In this document: positions 56,140 to 64,000 of the stretch, piece after piece
How positions within the stretch are numbered: position 1 is the first letter of the stretch
How the letters are laid out: each line of letters starts with the position of its first letter
Source of the DNA: Clostridiales bacterium
GTDB lineage: Bacteria; Bacillota; Clostridia; Oscillospirales; Acutalibacteraceae
DNA length: 64,000 nt
Assembly: GCA_019416455.1 (NCBI GenBank)
Contig: DXXG01000028.1
Span: 186,001-250,000, forward strand
Reading direction: 5' to 3'
Program-made: the position numbers and the translations under genes
The notes under the pieces: generated by a model
Told to the model about the DNA's origin: nothing
The model's database searches: none
What the model saw: the letters and a program-made list of their open reading frames with translations, nothing else

Positions 56140-57765
56140 TTAATACATGCCGCCCATGTCGGGAGCTGCGGGAGCAGCAGGAGCGGACTCCTTGATGTCG
56201 GCCACCAGAGACTCGGTGGTCAGGATAGTGGAAGCCACGGAAGAAGCGTTCTGCAGAGCGGAACGGGTCACCTTGGTGGGATCCACGATACCAGCCTGGA
56301 TCATATCCTGATACTCGCCAGTGAGAGCGTTGTAGCCATAGCCGACCTTGCCCTCGTTCTTCAGGTGCTCCACGATGAGGGATCCCTCGATTCCAGCGTT
56401 GGCAGCGATCTGACGCACGGGCTCCTCCAGAGCCTTCAGCACGATTGCAGCGCCAGTCTTTTCGTCGCCCTCAGCAGCGTCCACGCAAGCCTTGACAGCG
56501 GGGATAGCGTCGATGAGAGCGGTACCGCCGCCAGCGACGATGCCCTCTTCTACAGCAGCCTTAGTAGCGGCCAGAGCATCCTCGATGCGGAGCTTCTTCT
56601 CCTTCATCTCGATCTCAGTAGCAGCGCCAACCTTAATGACAGCCACGCCACCTGCCAGCTTTGCCAGACGCTCCTGGAGCTTCTCCTTATCGAACTCGGA
56701 AGAAGTGGTCTCGATCTGAGCGCGGATCTGGCCCACGCGAGCTTTGATCTGATCGGGATCGCCAGCGCCGTCCACGATGATGGTGTTCTCTTTGTCTACC
56801 TTCACCTGGCGGGCATGACCCAGCTGGGACAGCTGAGCATCCTTCAGCTCCAGGCCGACTTCCTCAGAGATCACCTGGCCGCCGGTCAGGGTAGCGATAT
56901 CCACCAGCATCTCCTTGCGGCGATCGCCAAAGCCGGGAGCCTTGACAGCAACGCAAGTGAAGGTGCCACGCAGCTTGTTGAGGATCAGAGTGGTGAGAGC
57001 CTCGCCCTCGATGTCCTCAGCAATGATCAGCAGCTTCTTGCCGGACTGGACCACCTGCTCCAGCAGGGGCAGGATCTCCTGGATGTTGGAGATCTTCTTG
57101 TCGGTGATGAGGATATAGGGATCATCCAGCTCAGCAACCATCTTATCAGTATCGGTAGCCATATAGGGAGTGATATAGCCCCGGTCGAACATCATGCCTT
57201 CCACGACCTCGCTGTAAGTCTCAGCGGTCTTGGACTCTTCCACGGTGATGACGCCGTCAGAAGTAACCTTCTCCATGGCGTCGGCGATCAGCTGGCCGAT
57301 CTCATCGCTGGCAGAGGAAACAGCAGCAACACGAGCGATATCCTTGGTGCCGTCCACTTTGTGGGAGTTCTGCTCGATGGCGTCCACAGCAGCCTTGGTA
57401 GCCTTCTGCACACCGTTTCGCAGGATCATGGGGTTGGCGCCGGCGGCCACGTTCTTCATGCCTTCACGGACCAGAGCCTGAGCCAGCAGAGTAGCGGTAG
57501 TAGTGCCGTCACCAGCGATATCGTTGGTCTTGGTGGCAACTTCTTTCACCAGCTGTGCGCCCATGTTTTCGAAAGCGTCCTCCAGCTCCACTTCCTTGGC
57601 GATGGTCACGCCGTCGTTGGTGATGAGGGGAGCGCCAAACTTCTTATCCAGCACCACGTTGCGGCCCTTGGGCCCCAGGGTGATCTTCACAGTGTCAGCC
57701 AGCTGGTTGACGCCGCTGAGCAGCGCCTTCCGAGCTTCCTCGCCATAAATGATTTTCTTAGCCAT
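56140..57765 (-). CDS. groEL: Chaperonin GroEL
   Basis: A 541-residue Hsp60 that folds proteins in the GroEL-GroES cage. AKKIIYGEEARKALLSGVNQ at the start, the ATP-binding NVVLDKKFGAPLITNDGVTI near residue 35, and GDGTTTATLLAQALV near 85 are diagnostic. The tail DMGGMY carries the usual Gly-Gly-Met end. The length is normal, so insertion of the element has not shortened it: the last codons overlap the attachment site. Second gene of the groESL operon under CIRCE control. Confidence 0.98.
   Translation of the reverse strand: MAKKIIYGEEARKALLSGVNQLADTVKITLGPKGRNVVLDKKFGAPLITNDGVTIAKEVELEDAFENMGAQLVKEVATKTNDIAGDGTTTATLLAQALVREGMKNVAAGANPMILRNGVQKATKAAVDAIEQNSHKVDGTKDIARVAAVSSASDEIGQLIADAMEKVTSDGVITVEESKTAETYSEVVEGMMFDRGYITPYMATDTDKMVAELDDPYILITDKKISNIQEILPLLEQVVQSGKKLLIIAEDIEGEALTTLILNKLRGTFTCVAVKAPGFGDRRKEMLVDIATLTGGQVISEEVGLELKDAQLSQLGHARQVKVDKENTIIVDGAGDPDQIKARVGQIRAQIETTSSEFDKEKLQERLAKLAGGVAVIKVGAATEIEMKEKKLRIEDALAATKAAVEEGIVAGGGTALIDAIPAVKACVDAAEGDEKTGAAIVLKALEEPVRQIAANAGIEGSLIVEHLKNEGKVGYGYNALTGEYQDMIQAGIVDPTKVTRSALQNASSVASTILTTESLVADIKESAPAAPAAPDMGGMY
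56142..56155. repeat. Attachment site core, right copy (attR) in groEL
   Basis: AATACATGCCGCCC, identical to 35230-35243. On the minus strand it encodes Gly-Gly-Met-Tyr and the first base of the stop region. In the integrated state the stop is TAA, supplied by the element. Confidence 0.85.
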
Positions 57766-57831
57766 AGTATGTCAAATCCTTTCTTCTCTCAAATTGGGTT
57801 CTATCTCAAAGAATGGGATGAAATCTCTGTG

Positions 57832-58116
57832 TTATTCCACCACAGCCAGGATGTCGGACTGGCGAACGATGGTGTACTCTTCCCCATCGATCTTCACTTC
57901 GGTGCCGCTATACTTGGCAGAGATGACCCGGTCGCCTTCCTTCAGGTACATCTTCACTTCTTTGCCGTCCACTTCACCGCCGGGGCCCACAGCGATCACA
58001 CGGGCAATCTGGGGCTTCTCCTGAGCTTTAGCTGCCAGCACGATGCCGCTCTTGGTGGTCTCTTCAGCTTCCTCAGCCTTGATCAGCACTCTGTCGAAAA
58101 GGGGTTTAATCGTCAT
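57832..58116 (-). CDS. groES: Co-chaperonin GroES
   Basis: 94 residues, the lid of the GroEL cage. IKPLFDRVLIKAEEAEETTK at the start, the mobile loop (TKSGIVLAAKAQEKPQ) and GDRVISAKYSGTEVKIDGEE are typical. The frame is open to 58293, but family length and the ATG at 58116 fix the start. 66 bases separate it from groEL. Confidence 0.97.
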   Translation of the reverse strand: MTIKPLFDRVLIKAEEAEETTKSGIVLAAKAQEKPQIARVIAVGPGGEVDGKEVKMYLKEGDRVISAKYSGTEVKIDGEEYTIVRQSDILAVVE

Positions 58117-58286
58117 AACACAACACCTGGGCCGCAATGTATTCAAAAATGTTTGGGCCCGATCCTTTCTCCCCGTCTCTATCTTGATGTTTTCACGCTC
58201 CCCGGGGCGGAGTGTTAAAACCGCTGGCAAACGCAGCGAAAAAGGAATTGCTCTCGTCGTACGCCGTTTTCTTGGCGTCTCGGGAA

Positions 58287-58313
58287 TTAGCACTCTTTAT
58301 TCCCGAGTGCTAA
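58287..58313 (-). promoter_or_regulatory. CIRCE operator (HrcA binding site)
   Basis: TTAGCACTC-N9-GAGTGCTAA, an exact match to the CIRCE consensus, just downstream of the groESL promoter. HrcA would repress here at normal temperature. Confidence 0.97.
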
Positions 58314-58317
58314 ACTT

Positions 58318-58346
58318 ATTGTAGTCACATGGTCAGTAAAAGTCAA
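58318..58346 (-). promoter_or_regulatory. Promoter for groESL
   Basis: Minus strand TTGACT (58341-58346), exact 17-base spacer, TACAAT (58318-58323), directly upstream of CIRCE. The leader to groES is about 190 bases. Confidence 0.8.
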
Positions 58347-58431
58347 TAGCTTTTTGAAATTTTTTGATTTTTAACAGTTCCTTCACAAATTTTCCAGGAC
58401 CTTTACTGTCGCTGACTCTCATAAAAGCATG

Positions 58432-58459
58432 AAAAAAGGCCCGGCAAACGCCAGGCCTT
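58432..58459 (-). terminator. Terminator of the transketolase operon
   Basis: A 10-bp stem (58436-58445 with 58450-58459) with T6 on the minus strand. Confidence 0.85.
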
Positions 58460-58470
58460 TTCTACTGAGC

Positions 58471-59415
58471 TTACTTGCCCAGAACTTTCTTCACGGTAGC
58501 TTCGATGTTCTCTGCGGACAGGCCGAATTCCTTCAGCAGGTCCACAGCGGGGCCAGAATGGCCAAACACATCGTTGACGCCGATCTTGGTCACAGGAGTG
58601 GGGCACACTTCGGACAGGTAGGAAGCAACAGCTTCGCCCAGACCGCCCATAACGTTGTGCTCTTCCACGGTGACAATACGGCCAGTCTCCTTGGCAGCCT
58701 TCAGCACCAATTCCTCATCCAGAGGCTTAATGGTGTGCATGTCAATGAGACGAGCATCGATACCGGCGGCTTCCAGAGCCTTCACAGCCTTGACGGCCTC
58801 GCCCACCATCAGGCCGGTAGCGATGATGGTGATGTCCTTGCCGTCCCGCAGAGTGATGCCCTTGCCGATCTCAAACTTGTAATCGTCGTTGTTGTTGCAG
58901 CTCTCCACAGCCAGACGGCCCAGACGGATGTACACAGGACCCTCATGCTCAGCAGCGGCCTTGACAGCAGCCAGCATCTCGTAGTGGTCGGCGGGGTTCA
59001 GAATCACCATGCCGGGGATGGAGCGCATCAGGGCGATATCTTCGCAGCACTGATGGGTGGCGCCGTCCTCGCCCACGGAGATACCAGCATGGGAACCAAC
59101 GATCTTTACGTTCAGGTGAGGATAAGCAACAGAGTTGCGCACCTGCTCAAAAGCGCGGCCGGCGGAGAACATTGCGAAGGAAGCCGCAAAGGGGATCTTT
59201 CCGCAAGTTGCCAGGCCAGCTGCGATACCGATCATGTTGCACTCAGCGATGCCGCAGTCGATAAAGCGCTCGGGATATTTCTTCTTGAAGATGCCGGTCT
59301 TGGTGGCTTCCGCCAGGTCGGCATCCAGCACTACAATGTTGGGATTCGTTTCGGCCAGAGCAGTGATCGCTTCACCAAAGCTCTCACGGGTGGCCTTCTT
59401 TACCATCTCAGCCAT
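58471..59415 (-). CDS. Transketolase, C-terminal subunit
   Basis: 314 residues carrying the pyrimidine-binding and C-terminal domains of a split transketolase (TRESFGEAITALAETNPNIV, AFEQVRNSVAYPHLNVKIVG, VEEHNVMGGLGEAVASYLSE). With the N-terminal subunit it forms the TPP-dependent enzyme that moves two-carbon units in the pentose phosphate pathway. The start overlaps the end of the N-subunit gene by eight bases, ensuring paired production. Confidence 0.93.
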   Translation of the reverse strand: MAEMVKKATRESFGEAITALAETNPNIVVLDADLAEATKTGIFKKKYPERFIDCGIAECNMIGIAAGLATCGKIPFAASFAMFSAGRAFEQVRNSVAYPHLNVKIVGSHAGISVGEDGATHQCCEDIALMRSIPGMVILNPADHYEMLAAVKAAAEHEGPVYIRLGRLAVESCNNNDDYKFEIGKGITLRDGKDITIIATGLMVGEAVKAVKALEAAGIDARLIDMHTIKPLDEELVLKAAKETGRIVTVEEHNVMGGLGEAVASYLSEVCPTPVTKIGVNDVFGHSGPAVDLLKEFGLSAENIEATVKKVLGK

Positions 59416-60253
59416 TCTGAAGCACCTCCAGACTTTCGGTCAATTCTTTCTTGGCAGCCTCATACTGCTCAGCGTTGGGGGCCTTGCCGTGCCAGCCAAC
59501 CTGGTTCTCCATGAAGGAAACACCCTTACCCTTGGTGGTCTTGGCAATGATGGCGAAGGGCTTGCCCTTGCAGGCCTTAGCAGCGTTGAAGGCCTTCTCC
59601 AGCTCATCGAAGTCGTTGCCGTTCACGGTCATCACTTCAAAGCCGAAAGCCTCAAATTTGGTGTCGAAAGGCTCGGGACCGCCCACCTCGGACACGGGGC
59701 CGTCGATCTGCAAGCCGTTATAGTCTACGATAACGCACAGGTTGTCCAGCTTGTGATGGCCGGCAAACATGCAGGCTTCCCAAACCTGGCCTTCCTCACT
59801 CTCGCCGTCACCCAGCAGGGTGTACACGCGATAATCCTTGTTGTCCAGCTTGGCAGCCAAAGCCATGCCCACAGCAGCGGAGATGCCCTGGCCCAGAGAA
59901 CCGGAGCTCATATCCACACCGGGGGTGCCCTTCATGTCGGGATGGCCCTGGAGCATAGCGCCGATATGACGGAGCTTCTGGAGCTCGGCCTTATCGAAGT
60001 AGCCACGCTGTGCCAGAACAGAATACCATCCGGGAGCGCAATGGCCCTTGGACAGTACAAAACGATCACGGCCAGGATTCTTAGGATCCTTGGGATCGAT
60101 GTTCATCTCTTTGAAATACAGGTAAGTAAAAATGTCGGCCGCGGAGAGAGAGCCTCCGGGATGGCCGGACTTGGCGTTGTATACGCCTTCCAGGATGCCG
60201 AGACGCACCTGCGCCGCGGTGACCGCAAGGTCTTTGCGTTCTTGAGCGTTCAT
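59408..60253 (-). CDS. Transketolase, N-terminal subunit
   Basis: 281 residues with the TPP diphosphate-binding domain (RFVLSKGHCAPGWYSVLAQR near residue 65, LLGDGESEEGQVWEACMFAG near 145, the GDG-N motif for Mg-TPP with VDYNGLQIDGP). First gene of the two-gene operon. Split transketolases are usual in Clostridia. Confidence 0.93.
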   Translation of the reverse strand: MNAQERKDLAVTAAQVRLGILEGVYNAKSGHPGGSLSAADIFTYLYFKEMNIDPKDPKNPGRDRFVLSKGHCAPGWYSVLAQRGYFDKAELQKLRHIGAMLQGHPDMKGTPGVDMSSGSLGQGISAAVGMALAAKLDNKDYRVYTLLGDGESEEGQVWEACMFAGHHKLDNLCVIVDYNGLQIDGPVSEVGGPEPFDTKFEAFGFEVMTVNGNDFDELEKAFNAAKACKGKPFAIIAKTTKGKGVSFMENQVGWHGKAPNAEQYEAAKKELTESLEVLQNG

Positions 60254-60307
60254 AGTTGCTAACCAGTCCTTTCCGCCAGAAGATCATGAGTTACCTCATT
60301 CAAATTG

Positions 60308-60336
60308 ATTGTAGCTTATTTTTCTAAAAAAAGCAA
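60308..60336 (-). promoter_or_regulatory. Promoter for the transketolase operon
   Basis: Minus strand TTGCTT (60331-60336), exact 17-base spacer, TACAAT (60308-60313). Confidence 0.65.
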
Positions 60337-60585
60337 TGCCAACTTTCGTTTTGCGTTGATTTCTCTCCCTCTTGAGCCTATGCGACACTCTGGGTCAAAA
60401 GAATTTTGGGATTTTGACCAAACAACTAAAGTCCCATTTTTCAGATGTGGACCCAAACGATTCTTGTCCCAAAAGAGAATCCGGAAAAGCATGGAGCATT
60501 GCCCGCATAATGCCATCGGAAGGGAACAAACTACCTGTGAACACCTTTGATCATTCGCGCTCGGCGCAAGAAAGGAAGTCGTTCC
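60337..60585. other. Intergenic region, no gene seen
   Basis: About 250 bases between divergent transketolase and DUF3892 genes. No ORF I can support and no clear rightward promoter. Confidence 0.35.
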
Positions 60586-60891
60586 ATGAAACAGAAAAAT
60601 GGCAGAATCGGCAATTTGCCCGCTAACATCAACATCATGAACCCGGTCCCCAACAAGGACGCCCAGACCATCACCGGTCTGATCCGCAAAAACGGTAAAG
60701 TGTCCGGCTACGAGCTTTCCAACGGAATGGTCCTGACCAAACGGGAAGGCGTAGCCCTGGCGAAACAGGGCGGCATCCGCGGGGTGGCTATCGCCAGCCG
60801 CAACGGCAGCGAATACCTCCGCTCCCTCCCCGACGGCAGCCAGTCTAACAACTTGGGTGATCTGCCCACCTCCCCGGAAAGCATCCGCTGA
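60586..60891 (+). CDS. DUF3892 domain protein
   Basis: 101 residues starting at 60586 (AAAGGAAG upstream). The C-terminal part (GKVSGYELSNGMVLTKREGV, then GGIRGVAIASRNGSEYLRSL) fits DUF3892, a small family of unknown function in Firmicutes and phages. Stands alone before a strong terminator. Confidence 0.85.
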   Translation: MKQKNGRIGNLPANINIMNPVPNKDAQTITGLIRKNGKVSGYELSNGMVLTKREGVALAKQGGIRGVAIASRNGSEYLRSLPDGSQSNNLGDLPTSPESIR

Positions 60892-60907
60892 GAACCCATT
60901 ACACGCA

Positions 60908-60945
60908 AAAATCCCCTGACTGTTTCCAGCCAGGGGATTTTCTTT
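60908..60945. terminator. Bidirectional terminator
   Basis: An 11-bp stem (60908-60918 with 60931-60941), A run before and T run after, between the convergent DUF3892 and pyruvate oxidoreductase genes. Confidence 0.85.
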
Positions 60946-60981
60946 ATTTAGAGATCAGAGAACTCTTCCAAAGAAGGACGA

Positions 60982-63900
60982 TTACTCGGCCATCTTCTTC
61001 AGCTTCTCGTACTTCTCCACAGCGTACTTCTCGGCGTTGGCGAACAGCTTCTCGGCACGCTCCGGGAAGGAACGGGTCAAGCTGTTGTAACGCACTTCGC
61101 CCATGATGAAGTCGCGATAGGAAGCGGTGGGAGCCTTGCTGTCCAGCTGGAAGGGGTTCTCGCCGTTGTCGGCCCGACGGGGGTCAAAACGGAAGTTATG
61201 CCAGTAGCCAGCAGCAACAGCCTTCTTCTCCTCCAGCTGGGACACGCCCATGCCGCCCTTGATACCATGGTTGATGCAGGGAGCGTAAGCCAGGATGATG
61301 GAGGGACCATGATAGCTCTCAGCCTCAGCAAAGGCCTTGATGCACTGGTTCATGTCAGCACCCATAGCCACCTGAGCCACATACACATAGCCGTAGCTCA
61401 TAGCGATGGCAGCCAGGTCCTTCTTCTTGGTAGCCTTACCGGTGGCAGCGAACTGAGCCACGGAGCCGCAAGGAGTGGACTTGGAAGCCTGACCTCCGGT
61501 GTTGGAGTACACCTCGGTATCGAACACCAGAACGTTGATGTCCTCACCGGAAGCCAGAGCGTGATCCAGACCGCCGAAGCCGATATCGTAAGCCCAGCCG
61601 TCGCCGCCCAGGATCCACATGGACTTCTTGGCCAGGTAATCCTTATCCTTCAGGATCTTAGCAGCCAGAGTGCAAGCCTCGCACTTGCAGCCTTCGATGA
61701 CGCCAGCTTCCAGAGCGGCGATGAAAGCCTCAGCAGCGGGGCCGTTCTCCACGCGGTCAGCCATGGTGTCGATCCACTTCCGGCCGGTTTCTTTGATCTC
61801 AGCGGTGGCATAATCCACAGCGATGAGCTTCTCGGTCAGCTCAGCCAGACGGCCGCGGACAGCGTTCTGAGCCAGGGTCATGCCCAGGCCGAACTCGGCG
61901 TTGTCCTCGAACAGGGAGTTCTCCCAAGCAGGACCGTGACCCTTCTTGTTCACGGTGTAGGGAGTGGCGGGAGCGGAGCCGCCCCAGATGGAGGAGCAGC
62001 CGGTAGCGTTGGCGATGAACATCTTGTCGCCGAACAGCTGAGTAGCCAGCTTGGCGTAAGGAGTCTCGCCGCAGCCGCCGCAGGCGCCGGAGAACTCAAG
62101 CAGGGGCTGCTTGAACTGGCTGCCCTTAACGCTGGTCTCCTTGAACTTAGCAGCGACCTCTTCCTTAGCAGGCAGGTCGATAGCATACTCGAACACGTTC
62201 TCCTGGACTCTCTGAGAGTCGATGGGAGCCATCTTCAGAGCCTTCTCCTTGGCGGGGCACACAGACACGCAAGAGCCGCAGCCGGTGCAATCCAGAGGAG
62301 AAATGACCATAGCAAAGTGCATGCCGGCCACACCGGTCATGGGCTTCGCCTTGGTGCCTTCGGGAGCGTTCTTCAGTTCCTCTTCGGTCATGGCGATGGG
62401 ACGGATGACCGCATGGGGACACACATAGGAGCACTGGTTACACTGGATGCAGTTGTCCACGATCCACTCGGGAACGTCCACAGCCACGCCGCGCTTCTCG
62501 TAAGCGGCAGTGCCCTGGGGAGAAGTACCGTCAGCATACTTCTCGAAGGTAGAAACAGGCAGATCCTTGCCGTGGAAGGAGTTCACGGGGAACACCACGT
62601 TGTTCACGTAATCCACCAGCTCGGGACGGTTGCCGGTAGCCACCTTGGGCTGAGAATCGTCCACAGCGTCCTTCCAGGAAGCGGGGACTTCCACCTTCAC
62701 ATAGCCGTTGGCGCCACGGTCGATAGCGTCGTGGTTCATCTTAACGATGGCTTCGCCCTTGCGGCTGTAGGACTTGGTAGCGGCGTCCTTCATGTACTTG
62801 ATGGCATCCTCTTCGGGGATGATCTTGGCAATGGAGAAGAAAGCGGACTGCAGCACGGTGTTGGTACGGGTGCCCAGGCCCAGCTCCTTGCCGATCTTGA
62901 AGGCGTCGATGGTGTAGAAGTTGATGTCGTTGTCGGCGATGAATTTCTTCACCTTGCCGGGCAGACGCTCGTCCAGCTCCTTGGCATCCCAAGAGCAGTT
63001 CAGCAGGAAGCTGCCGCCCTTCTTCAGATCCTGCACCATGTCGTAGGTCTCCAGGTAAGCAGGATTGGAGCAGGCCACGAAGTCAGCCTTGGAGATGTAG
63101 TAGGTGGACTTGATGGGGGTATGACCAAAACGCAGGTGGGAAATGGTCAGACCGCCGGACTTCTTGGAGTCATAGTCGAAGTAGCCCTGAGCGTACATAT
63201 CGGTGTGGTCGCCGATGATCTTGATGGAGTTCTTGTTGGCGCCCACGGTACCGTCGGAGCCCAGGCCCCAGAACTTACAAGAGGTGGTGCCGGCAGGAGC
63301 GGTATCGGGATCCTCGGTAGCCTCCAGGGACAGATGGGTCACGTCGTCCACGATGCCAATGGTGAAGCGCTTCTTGGGCTCGGCCTTCTCCATGTTGCGA
63401 TAGACAGCGATGATGTCGCTGGGCTTGGTGTCCTTGGAACCCAGACCATAACGGCCGGAGTACACGGGGCAAGCGCCGAAGGGAGTGCCGTTGATAGCAG
63501 CCAGCACGTCCAGGTAGAGAGGCTCGCCGATGGAGCCGGGCTCCTTGGTACGGTCCAGCACGGAGATCTGCTTCACAGTCTCGGGCAGCACGTCCAGCAG
63601 GTACTTGGCCACGAAGGGACGATACAGGTGAACCTTTACCAGGCCGACCTTCTCGCCAGCGGCGTTCAGGTAATCGATAACTTCCTCAATGGTCTCGCAA
63701 GCGGAACCCATGGCAATGATAACCTTGTCCGCGTCGGGAGCGCCATAGTAGTTGAAGGGCTTGTAATCGGTGCCGATCTTCTCGTTGACCTTGTTCATGT
63801 AGTCCACAACAACTTCCGGCACAGCGTCGTAATACTTGTTGCAGGCTTCACGGGCCTGGAAGAAGATGTCGCCGTTCTGAGCCTGGCCGCGGAGCACAGG

Positions 63901-64000
63901 ATGCTCAGGGTTCAGAGCGTTGCGGCGGAAAGCGTCCACAGCGTCCCAATCCAGCAGGTCGCCCAGATCGTCGTAATCCCACACCTGGATCTTCTGGATC
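60982..64000 (-). CDS. nifJ: Pyruvate:ferredoxin (flavodoxin) oxidoreductase, partial
   Basis: About 1,006 residues of the roughly 1,175 in the single-chain enzyme that turns pyruvate and CoA into acetyl-CoA, CO2 and reduced ferredoxin; the N-terminus is off the right edge. Visible parts: rest of domain I, the transketolase-like domain II (VGLVKVHLYRPFVAKYLLDV), the gamma domain (GSDGTVGANKNSIKIIGDHT), two ferredoxin [4Fe-4S] motifs (CIQCNQCSYVCPHAV and CTGCGSCVSVCP), and the TPP domain with a further cluster (FSGACGGCGETPYAKLATQ; ATGCSSIWGGSAPATPY; GGDGWAYDIGFGGLDHALAS). This is the central fermentative enzyme of the cell. Confidence 0.97.
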   Translation of the reverse strand, partial: IQKIQVWDYDDLGDLLDWDAVDAFRRNALNPEHPVLRGQAQNGDIFFQAREACNKYYDAVPEVVVDYMNKVNEKIGTDYKPFNYYGAPDADKVIIAMGSACETIEEVIDYLNAAGEKVGLVKVHLYRPFVAKYLLDVLPETVKQISVLDRTKEPGSIGEPLYLDVLAAINGTPFGACPVYSGRYGLGSKDTKPSDIIAVYRNMEKAEPKKRFTIGIVDDVTHLSLEATEDPDTAPAGTTSCKFWGLGSDGTVGANKNSIKIIGDHTDMYAQGYFDYDSKKSGGLTISHLRFGHTPIKSTYYISKADFVACSNPAYLETYDMVQDLKKGGSFLLNCSWDAKELDERLPGKVKKFIADNDINFYTIDAFKIGKELGLGTRTNTVLQSAFFSIAKIIPEEDAIKYMKDAATKSYSRKGEAIVKMNHDAIDRGANGYVKVEVPASWKDAVDDSQPKVATGNRPELVDYVNNVVFPVNSFHGKDLPVSTFEKYADGTSPQGTAAYEKRGVAVDVPEWIVDNCIQCNQCSYVCPHAVIRPIAMTEEELKNAPEGTKAKPMTGVAGMHFAMVISPLDCTGCGSCVSVCPAKEKALKMAPIDSQRVQENVFEYAIDLPAKEEVAAKFKETSVKGSQFKQPLLEFSGACGGCGETPYAKLATQLFGDKMFIANATGCSSIWGGSAPATPYTVNKKGHGPAWENSLFEDNAEFGLGMTLAQNAVRGRLAELTEKLIAVDYATAEIKETGRKWIDTMADRVENGPAAEAFIAALEAGVIEGCKCEACTLAAKILKDKDYLAKKSMWILGGDGWAYDIGFGGLDHALASGEDINVLVFDTEVYSNTGGQASKSTPCGSVAQFAATGKATKKKDLAAIAMSYGYVYVAQVAMGADMNQCIKAFAEAESYHGPSIILAYAPCINHGIKGGMGVSQLEEKKAVAAGYWHNFRFDPRRADNGENPFQLDSKAPTASYRDFIMGEVRYNSLTRSFPERAEKLFANAEKYAVEKYEKLKKMAE

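Larger units (their letters stand above)
35230..56155. mobile_element. Integrated element in the 3' end of groEL (Tn916-type integrase)
   Basis: About 20.9 kb bounded by a 14-bp direct repeat. It is visibly more AT-rich than its surroundings. A Tn916-like tyrosine integrase lies next to the left repeat, and paired GTGTGTAA repeats lie inside both ends. It contains XRE regulators, a serine recombinase, a toxin-antitoxin group, a helicase, an HNH protein, a tape-measure-like gene, and surface and SLOG cargo. I see no relaxase, portal, capsid or terminase gene. It may be a satellite or decayed prophage, or a non-conjugative integrative element that relies on a helper. Confidence 0.88.

Noticed and set aside
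56071..58218. A 715-residue plus-strand ORF
   Set aside because: Antisense of groEL and groES, without family motifs.
58117..58293. A 59-residue N-terminal extension of GroES
   Set aside because: The open frame overlaps the CIRCE region leader, has no family match, and GroES proteins start at MTIKPLFD-like sequences. Treated as leader.

Overview
The window looks like chromosome of an anaerobic, gut-type Clostridia (Oscillospiraceae-like) with one integrated mobile element. Supporting markers are pyruvate:ferredoxin oxidoreductase, a glycyl-radical enzyme with its activase, the SCIFF peptide with its radical SAM maturase, a split transketolase, an iron-type alcohol dehydrogenase, a preQ1-controlled queT, and Firmicute promoters (TTGACA-N17-TATAAT) with strong Shine-Dalgarno sites. 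TTG and GTG starts are common.

Host part, left (1-35,229): a truncated ABC exporter; a D-2-hydroxyacid dehydrogenase and a YqhD-type alcohol dehydrogenase; an RlmD/RumA-type RNA methyltransferase; a CvrA-type K+/H+ antiporter; a YjbR protein with endonuclease IV; a Ca2+-type P-ATPase; a flavoredoxin-like flavin reductase; AzlCD amino-acid export; a rhamnose operon (rhaB-rhaA-rhaD) behind an AraC regulator; a monofunctional transglycosylase; DUF3783 with YaaA; a CcdA-TlpA fusion; a MntR-like repressor; TrkH/KtrB; QueT behind a preQ1-I riboswitch; tRNA-Leu(UAG). Next comes a small catabolic locus (FAD oxidoreductase, PocR-AraC regulator, glycyl-radical activase, glycyl-radical enzyme interrupted by one in-frame TAA). 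A GH3 beta-xylosidase-like enzyme, the SCIFF locus (scfA, attenuator, scfB) and a coupled PLP decarboxylase follow.

Mobile element (about 35,230-56,155): visibly more AT-rich, about 21 kb, flanked by a 14-bp direct repeat. The right copy is the last codons of groEL. A Tn916-type tyrosine integrase sits at the left end, and paired GTGTGTAA arm-type repeats lie inside both ends. Excision would join groEL to a TGA stop and to a hairpin terminator that now lies 21 kb away, so the element has replaced the stop codon and apparently the terminator of groEL. Cargo: a tape-measure-like gene without other virion genes (one TAG plus one frameshift), a small paralogue of one of its domains, a ParB-like/HNH protein, a DEAD-like helicase behind an attenuator-like leader, a serine recombinase with repeats at its promoter, a toxin-antitoxin-XRE group, a surface protein with SLH repeats (one in-frame TAA), two XRE regulators, a zinc-ribbon membrane protein and a SLOG protein.

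Host part, right (56,140-64,000): groES-groEL under a CIRCE operator, split transketolase, a DUF3892 protein, and most of pyruvate:ferredoxin oxidoreductase, which runs off the right edge.

Three genes carry single in-frame stops (GRE TAA, tape-measure TAG, SLH protein TAA). Each fits a Gln codon changed by one C-to-T transition. The rest of the window uses the standard code.
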